Assembly (NCBI GenBank): GCA_008636095.1 | Contig: VSJD01000015.1 | Location: forward strand, 1 to 10,000 | DNA length: 10,000 nucleotides | DNA from: Kiritimatiellota bacterium | GTDB taxonomy: Bacteria > Verrucomicrobiota > Kiritimatiellia > JAAZAB01 | Direction: 5' to 3' | Shown here: piece after piece, positions 6,932-10,000 of the stretch | Layout: each line of letters opens with the position of its first letter | Position numbering within the stretch: position 1 is the stretch's first letter | The notes under the pieces: generated by a model | What the model was told of the DNA's origin: nothing | The model's database searches: none | What the model saw: the letters and a program-made list of their open reading frames with translations, nothing else | Made by a program: the position numbers and the translations under genes

Positions 6932-6966
6932 AACTACGGCGGGCAAACCAGTGTCAGGGATCGAAT

Positions 6967-7725
6967 ATGGATGCCACGCTATTTAATCTTTCACTCGGCC
7001 CCTGGTGTCTGGCCATTCTATGCGGCGTACTGGTGGGGTTCAATAAAACCGGTATGCCCGGGGCAGCGATCTTTGCCGTGCCCTTGATGGCCATGATTTT
7101 CCCCGCGGGCAAGTCCACCGGTATTTTCCTGCCCATGCTGATCGTGGGTGACGTGTTCACCCTCCTCTACTATCGGCGCCATGCCCAGTGGAACCATGTT
7201 CTGCGGGTGTTGTCCTGGGGCGCGACCGGCATCCTCCTGGGCTTCTGGATAATCCGGCACTATCAGATGACCGACCTGCACCTCCAACGGCTGATTGGCA
7301 TCATTGTCCTCCTAATTCTCGGGATGGGACTCTGGATGAGCCGGCGCCCAAATACGCTGGCCGTGCCGCACACCTGGTGGTTCGCCGCCTGCATGGGCCT
7401 GATCGGCGGATTCACCACCATGGCCGCCAACGCCGCCGGTCCAATCTGGATTGTTTACCTCCTGGCCATGAATTTGAATAAGCATGAATTTCTCGGTACC
7501 GGCGGCTGGATCTATCTTATCTTGAACCTGTTCAAGGTCCCCTTTAGCTACGCCCTCGGCTTTATGAGTACCGACAGCCTGATCTTCGATTTAAAATTGG
7601 TGCCGGCCGTGGCGTTGGGTGCCGGGGCCGGCATCCTTACGCTTAACCGCATTCCCCAAAAAGCCTTCGATATCATCATCCGCATCCTAACCGCCCTGGC
7701 CGCACTGAAATTGCTGTTTGGGTAG
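6967..7725 (+). CDS. TauE/SafE (TSUP) family membrane permease
   Basis: A 252-residue, strongly hydrophobic protein with about eight membrane segments (roughly 10-30, 32-48, 50-68, 82-100, 108-126, 136-166, 175-200, 207-226 and 235-251, some joined). The two halves carry the duplicated TSUP motifs: GVLVGFNKTGMPGAAIF near 20-36 and GLIGGFTTMAANAAGP near 144-160. The family exports or imports sulfite, sulfoacetate, thiosulfate or related organosulfur anions across the inner membrane; the substrate here is unknown and no sulfur-metabolism gene is adjacent. Length fits the family (about 250). AGGGA at 6956-6960 lies six bases before the ATG. It is divergent from dnaK, and the next gene starts 188 bases downstream, so it is probably a single-gene unit. 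Confidence 0.9.
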   Translation: MDATLFNLSLGPWCLAILCGVLVGFNKTGMPGAAIFAVPLMAMIFPAGKSTGIFLPMLIVGDVFTLLYYRRHAQWNHVLRVLSWGATGILLGFWIIRHYQMTDLHLQRLIGIIVLLILGMGLWMSRRPNTLAVPHTWWFAACMGLIGGFTTMAANAAGPIWIVYLLAMNLNKHEFLGTGGWIYLILNLFKVPFSYALGFMSTDSLIFDLKLVPAVALGAGAGILTLNRIPQKAFDIIIRILTALAALKLLFG

Positions 7726-7773
7726 ACCCGATCTCAACAATGATTCCACCGCAAGGGAATGTTAAAGGCAACC

Positions 7774-7802
7774 TTGACACGGTAAAAAACAGTAGTAACA
7801 AT
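7774..7802 (+). promoter_or_regulatory. Candidate sigma-70-type promoter of the TIM-barrel gene
   Basis: A perfect TTGACA (7774-7779) is followed after 17 bases by AACAAT (7797-7802), which matches 4 of 6 positions of the -10 box. Transcription would start near 7809, leaving about 105 bases of leader before ATG 7914. The presence of this promoter argues against the in-frame upstream ATG at 7740. Confidence 0.45.
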
Positions 7803-7913
7803 ACCGCCAATAAACGAACATTTCTCTCTTTGAAAATTTTTGATGGGGAAAGTTCAAATGCACAGGAAACCGGGTCTTACGCGCGGGGAAAGCACAATAG
7901 AAAGGAAGACTTT

Positions 7914-8717
7914 ATGGTAAAAAGTAAAGCAACGATGTTGCCGAGTATTGATTTCTGCGGGTTCAAGGTGACGCGGCTCGTTCTTGGCGCCAATCCGTTT
8001 GGAGGCTACAGTCATCAAAATGAGAAGCGCGACAACGAGATGCGGACGTACTACACGATCGAGCGCATCAAGGAGACCTGGGCGCGCGCGGAAGCCGCCG
8101 GCATCAATACGATGATTACTAACAACGAGACCCCCCATGTCGTTCAGGCCGTACGTGAGTACCTGGGTAATGGAGGCAAGCTCCAGTGGATTGCGCAGAT
8201 CAATGGACGGGGCAAACCCGAGATGCTCAAAGCCATTGACGAAGCGGCGGACATCGGATGCAAAGCAATTTATTTCCATGGCGCCCAAACAGACGATGTT
8301 TACAGCAGGAGAGACGATAAAACATTACGGACATGGTGTGATCATGCTCGGTCGCGTGGTGTGCCCGTGGGGGTGGCCGGCCACGCTCCGGAAGCGCATT
8401 TATGGGTGAATAGCTTGGACATTGTCGATTTCCACGTCGTGTGCTTTTTTAACTGCGGCAGCCTGCACGATGGAAAAGGAAATAAATTCAAACTGAAGGA
8501 CACAGGTCCTGCGGTCGAATGCGTGCGCCGGATCAAGAAGCCATGTATTGGCTACAAGATCATGGCTGCGGGCCGGATCGACCCGCGTATGGCGTTCGAA
8601 TATGCTTTCGATCAAATCAAGGCTACGGACGTGGTAAATGTCGGCATGTACCGCGGCGATAAAGACGACATGCTAGAAGAAAATGCTGCCATGGTGCGCG
8701 AAATTCTTGGCGGCTAA
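7914..8717 (+). CDS. Conserved hypothetical protein, probable TIM-barrel (aldo/keto-reductase-like) fold
   Basis: A 267-residue soluble protein with no signal peptide or membrane segment. Residues 14-27 (FKVTRLVLGANPFG) resemble the first strand of aldo/keto-reductase-type barrels. Alternating strand-like and helix-like blocks follow: YYTIERIKETWARAEAAGINTMI, LQWIAQING, GCKAIYFHGAQTDD, VPVGVAGHAPEAHLWV, VDFHVVCFFNC, KPCIGYKIMAAGRI and ATDVVNVGMYRGDKDDM. The protein keeps repeated His residues at strand ends (FHGA, AGHAPEAHLW, DFHVV) that could bind a metal or substrate, but the standard AKR catalytic Asp-Tyr-Lys-His set is not evident. I cannot assign a reaction. Start: AAGGAAG (7902-7908) lies five bases before this ATG. 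The frame is open back to 7740, but that extension is Asn/Ser-rich, contains a promoter-like sequence and looks non-coding. Confidence 0.75.
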   Translation: MVKSKATMLPSIDFCGFKVTRLVLGANPFGGYSHQNEKRDNEMRTYYTIERIKETWARAEAAGINTMITNNETPHVVQAVREYLGNGGKLQWIAQINGRGKPEMLKAIDEAADIGCKAIYFHGAQTDDVYSRRDDKTLRTWCDHARSRGVPVGVAGHAPEAHLWVNSLDIVDFHVVCFFNCGSLHDGKGNKFKLKDTGPAVECVRRIKKPCIGYKIMAAGRIDPRMAFEYAFDQIKATDVVNVGMYRGDKDDMLEENAAMVREILGG

Positions 8718-8747
8718 GGCACGACGGCACCCCGGGATGTTCAAACA

Positions 8748-8775
8748 GTGCAGTAGAAGATTTGCTTCACTGCAC
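8748..8775 (+). repeat. Twin hairpin 1 with bulged A
   Basis: GTGCAGT (8748-8754), a bulged A (8755) and GAAG (8756-8759) pair with CTTC (8765-8768) and ACTGCAC (8769-8775) around the loop ATTTG. It begins 31 bases after the stop of the TIM-barrel gene and has the same layout as the hairpin one base further on. Confidence 0.7.
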
Positions 8776-8776
8776 C

Positions 8777-8810
8777 GCCCAGCAGTAGAACCTGCGGTTC
8801 ACTGCTGGGC
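8777..8810 (+). repeat. Twin hairpin 2 with bulged A
   Basis: GCCCAGCAGT (8777-8786), a bulged A (8787) and GAACC (8788-8792) pair with GGTTC (8796-8800) and ACTGCTGGGC (8801-8810) around TGC, 15 base pairs in all. The core GCAGT-A-GAA / TTC-ACTGC matches hairpin 1, while outer and apical pairs differ but stay complementary. CCTGCGG in its apical part (8791-8797) is also exactly complementary to CCGCAGG downstream (8814-8820), giving an alternative fold. No T-tract follows directly. Confidence 0.7.
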
Positions 8811-8928
8811 TTGCCGCAGGGCAGCACACCTTCTGTTTGCCGTCGATATTGATTTATTGGCAGCCAAGTGCCCGGCATGATTGTCACCCGCCTTTGCCAG
8901 CCCTCGGGTTATCGTCTGTTTTTTTCCT

Positions 8929-8957
8929 TTGAATCCTGCGGCCGGTTTCACTATGCT
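8929..8957 (+). promoter_or_regulatory. Candidate sigma-70-type promoter of trpS
   Basis: TTGAAT (8929-8934) and TATGCT (8952-8957) each match 4 of 6 consensus bases and are exactly 17 bases apart. A start near 8964 gives a leader of about 36 bases. If this is the main promoter, the twin hairpins lie outside the trpS leader. Confidence 0.45.
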
Positions 8958-8999
8958 CCACTTTGGTTCAAGGGGTCAGGAACAGAGGATAGAAACACG

Positions 9000-9962
9000 A
9001 TGAGAGCATTATCCGGTATTCAGCCTTCAGGCAAACTGCATGTGGGTAATTATTTCGGCATGATGAAGCCCGCCCTGGAACTCCAGGAAAAGGGCGAGGC
9101 CTTTTTGTTTATCGCCAATTATCACGCCCTGACCTCGGTCAATGAAGCCAAAGTTCTGCGCGCAGGCGTGCGCGACGTCGCCCTGGATTTTCTGGCCTGC
9201 GGACTCGATCCCGAACGCACGGTGTTTTACCGTCAGAGTGATGTCCCCGAAGTCCATGAACTTGCCTGGTTGCTTTCCATCGTCACGCCCTTGGGGCTTC
9301 TGGAGCGCTGTCATTCGTATAAGGACAAGGTGGCCAAGGGTGTCCCGGCCAACCATGGACTTTTCGCCTACCCCGTCCTGATGGCCGCAGACATTCTCGC
9401 CGTCCAGGCCGACGTCGTTCCCGTCGGCCAGGATCAGAAACAGCACGTTGAGGTCACGCGCGACATTGCCATCAAGTTCAACCAGAAATTCGGCGAGACG
9501 TTCAAGGTCCCGGCGCCGATGATCCTCGCATCCGTGGCCGTGGTGCCCGGCCTGGACGGCCAGAAAATGTCAAAATCCTACAACAACACGATCGAACTGT
9601 TCGCATCCCAGGCGGATACGCGCAAGGCTATTATGCGTATCGTGACCGACAGTAAGACCGTCGCGGAACCGAAGGACCCCGCGACCTGCAATGTGTTTGC
9701 GCTCTACAAACTGTTCGCGACCGCACAAGAGCGCGAGGCCATGGCCGCGCATTATCGTGTCGGCGGCCTGGGCTATGGGGAAGTCAAGCAAGCGCTGTTC
9801 GATAAATTCTGGACCGCGTTTGAGCCATTCCGACGCCGGCGCGAAGAACTGCAGAAAGAACCGGCACGGGTCGAGCAGATTCTCCAGCGCGGCGCAGCGC
9901 GGGCCCGGGAAGAACTTTGCAAAACCTTAAAGGCCGCTCGCCAGGCCGTGGGACTGGAATAA
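9000..9962 (+). CDS. trpS: Tryptophanyl-tRNA synthetase
   Basis: A 320-residue class I aminoacyl-tRNA synthetase (E. coli 334) that charges tRNA-Trp with tryptophan using ATP. The HIGH-equivalent is PSGKLHVGNYFG (residues about 8-19) and the KMSKS loop is GQKMSKSYNN (about 187-196). Between them lie the typical FIANYHALT, ACGLDPERTVFYRQSDVPE and LFAYPVLMAADILAVQADVVPVGQDQKQHVEVTRDIA blocks. The start is chosen because family members begin a few residues before SGIQPSG, and AGAGGA (8984-8989) lies ten bases upstream. The frame stays open upstream to a GTG at 8868, but those 44 codons do not resemble a TrpRS N-terminus. No T-box or Trp-rich leader peptide is visible. Confidence 0.98.
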   Translation: MRALSGIQPSGKLHVGNYFGMMKPALELQEKGEAFLFIANYHALTSVNEAKVLRAGVRDVALDFLACGLDPERTVFYRQSDVPEVHELAWLLSIVTPLGLLERCHSYKDKVAKGVPANHGLFAYPVLMAADILAVQADVVPVGQDQKQHVEVTRDIAIKFNQKFGETFKVPAPMILASVAVVPGLDGQKMSKSYNNTIELFASQADTRKAIMRIVTDSKTVAEPKDPATCNVFALYKLFATAQEREAMAAHYRVGGLGYGEVKQALFDKFWTAFEPFRRRREELQKEPARVEQILQRGAARAREELCKTLKAARQAVGLE

Positions 9963-10000
9963 ATGCAGAATGCAGAATGAAGAATGTAGAATTAAGAATT
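9963..10000. repeat. Degenerate 7-base tandem repeat, continues past the right edge
   Basis: Starting directly after the trpS stop codon, the sequence reads as successive heptamers ATGCAGA, ATGCAGA, ATGAAGA, ATGTAGA, ATTAAGA, ATT, i.e. AT[G/T]NAGA with variation confined to positions 3-4. Five full units are in the window. Such heptad short tandem repeats occur between genes in several bacterial groups; no function is evident. Confidence 0.75.

Larger units (their letters stand above)
6522..6966. other. AT-rich divergent intergenic region between dnaK and the TSUP gene
   Basis: 445 bases with no convincing gene. The dnaK-proximal two thirds is very AT-rich and holds the sigma-54-like element (6585-6602), the 10-bp palindromes CATTATAATG (6621-6630) and ATGATATCAT (6628-6637), and the dyad at 6728-6742. 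The part nearer the transporter is GC-rich and holds GGCGTC-T-GACGCC (6887-6899) and the hairpin at 6911-6931. A 66-codon minus-strand frame here shows no family features. Confidence 0.6.

Noticed and set aside
6746..6946. 66-codon minus-strand open frame upstream of dnaK
   Set aside because: It has no ribosome site of note, no recognisable domain, and covers the palindromes at 6887-6899 and 6911-6931; the composition looks non-coding.
7740..7913. N-terminal extension of the TIM-barrel protein to 7740
   Set aside because: The added 58 residues are low-complexity, span a TTGACA promoter-like box, and the AAGGAAG site supports the ATG at 7914.
8887..8925. Possible terminator ACCCG...CGGGT with T-run at 8919-8925
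   Set aside because: The stem is only 5 bp with a 14-base loop, and the T-run is about 10 bases away from it.
8868..8999. N-terminal extension of trpS to a GTG at 8868
   Set aside because: The 44 extra residues are unlike a TrpRS N-terminus and include a promoter-like sequence; AGAGGA marks the ATG at 9000. One Trp codon is too few for an attenuator leader peptide.

Overview
The window is a bacterial chromosome segment of about 58-60% GC in its genes. It carries mostly core genes in two opposed blocks, separated by an AT-rich 445-base spacer. The gene set and the many palindromic intergenic repeats would fit the PVC superphylum, most likely the Lentisphaerota/Kiritimatiellota side. Supporting signs are a short omega subunit, a fused E1 alpha-beta dehydrogenase, a DnaK tail containing DVIDADFE and heptad AT-rich intergenic repeats. 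This placement is inference; no rRNA or other phylogenetic marker is visible.

Left block, minus strand, in order of transcription: dnaK (6521-4569), groES (4500-4210), groEL (4148-2481), an intrinsic terminator (about 2362-2307), rpoZ (2242-2015) and a large fused pyruvate/2-oxoacid dehydrogenase E1 alpha-beta gene (1656 to beyond the left edge). The three chaperone genes have short gaps (68 and 61 bases) with no terminator between them and look like one operon. No CIRCE repeat is visible. Instead a -24/-12 element with exact sigma-54 spacing lies 64 bases upstream of dnaK. rpoZ has its own candidate promoter just past the groEL terminator. The rpoZ-E1 spacer (1657-2014) is filled almost end to end with nested inverted repeats.

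Right block, plus strand: a TauE/SafE (TSUP) membrane transporter (6967-7725), a predicted TIM-barrel protein of unknown function (7914-8717), two consecutive look-alike hairpins each with one bulged A (8748-8810), and tryptophanyl-tRNA synthetase trpS (9000-9962). Right after trpS a degenerate 7-base tandem repeat starts and runs off the right edge.

Functionally the left block joins protein folding (DnaK, GroES-GroEL), transcription (omega) and central carbon metabolism (E1). The right block holds a transporter, an uncharacterised enzyme-like protein and a housekeeping synthetase with no obvious shared pathway. I see no mobile-element genes, CRISPR array, tRNA or rRNA. The most unusual content is non-coding: the palindrome cluster, the twin bulged-A hairpins with an alternative pairing partner, the sigma-54-like chaperone promoter and the heptad repeat.
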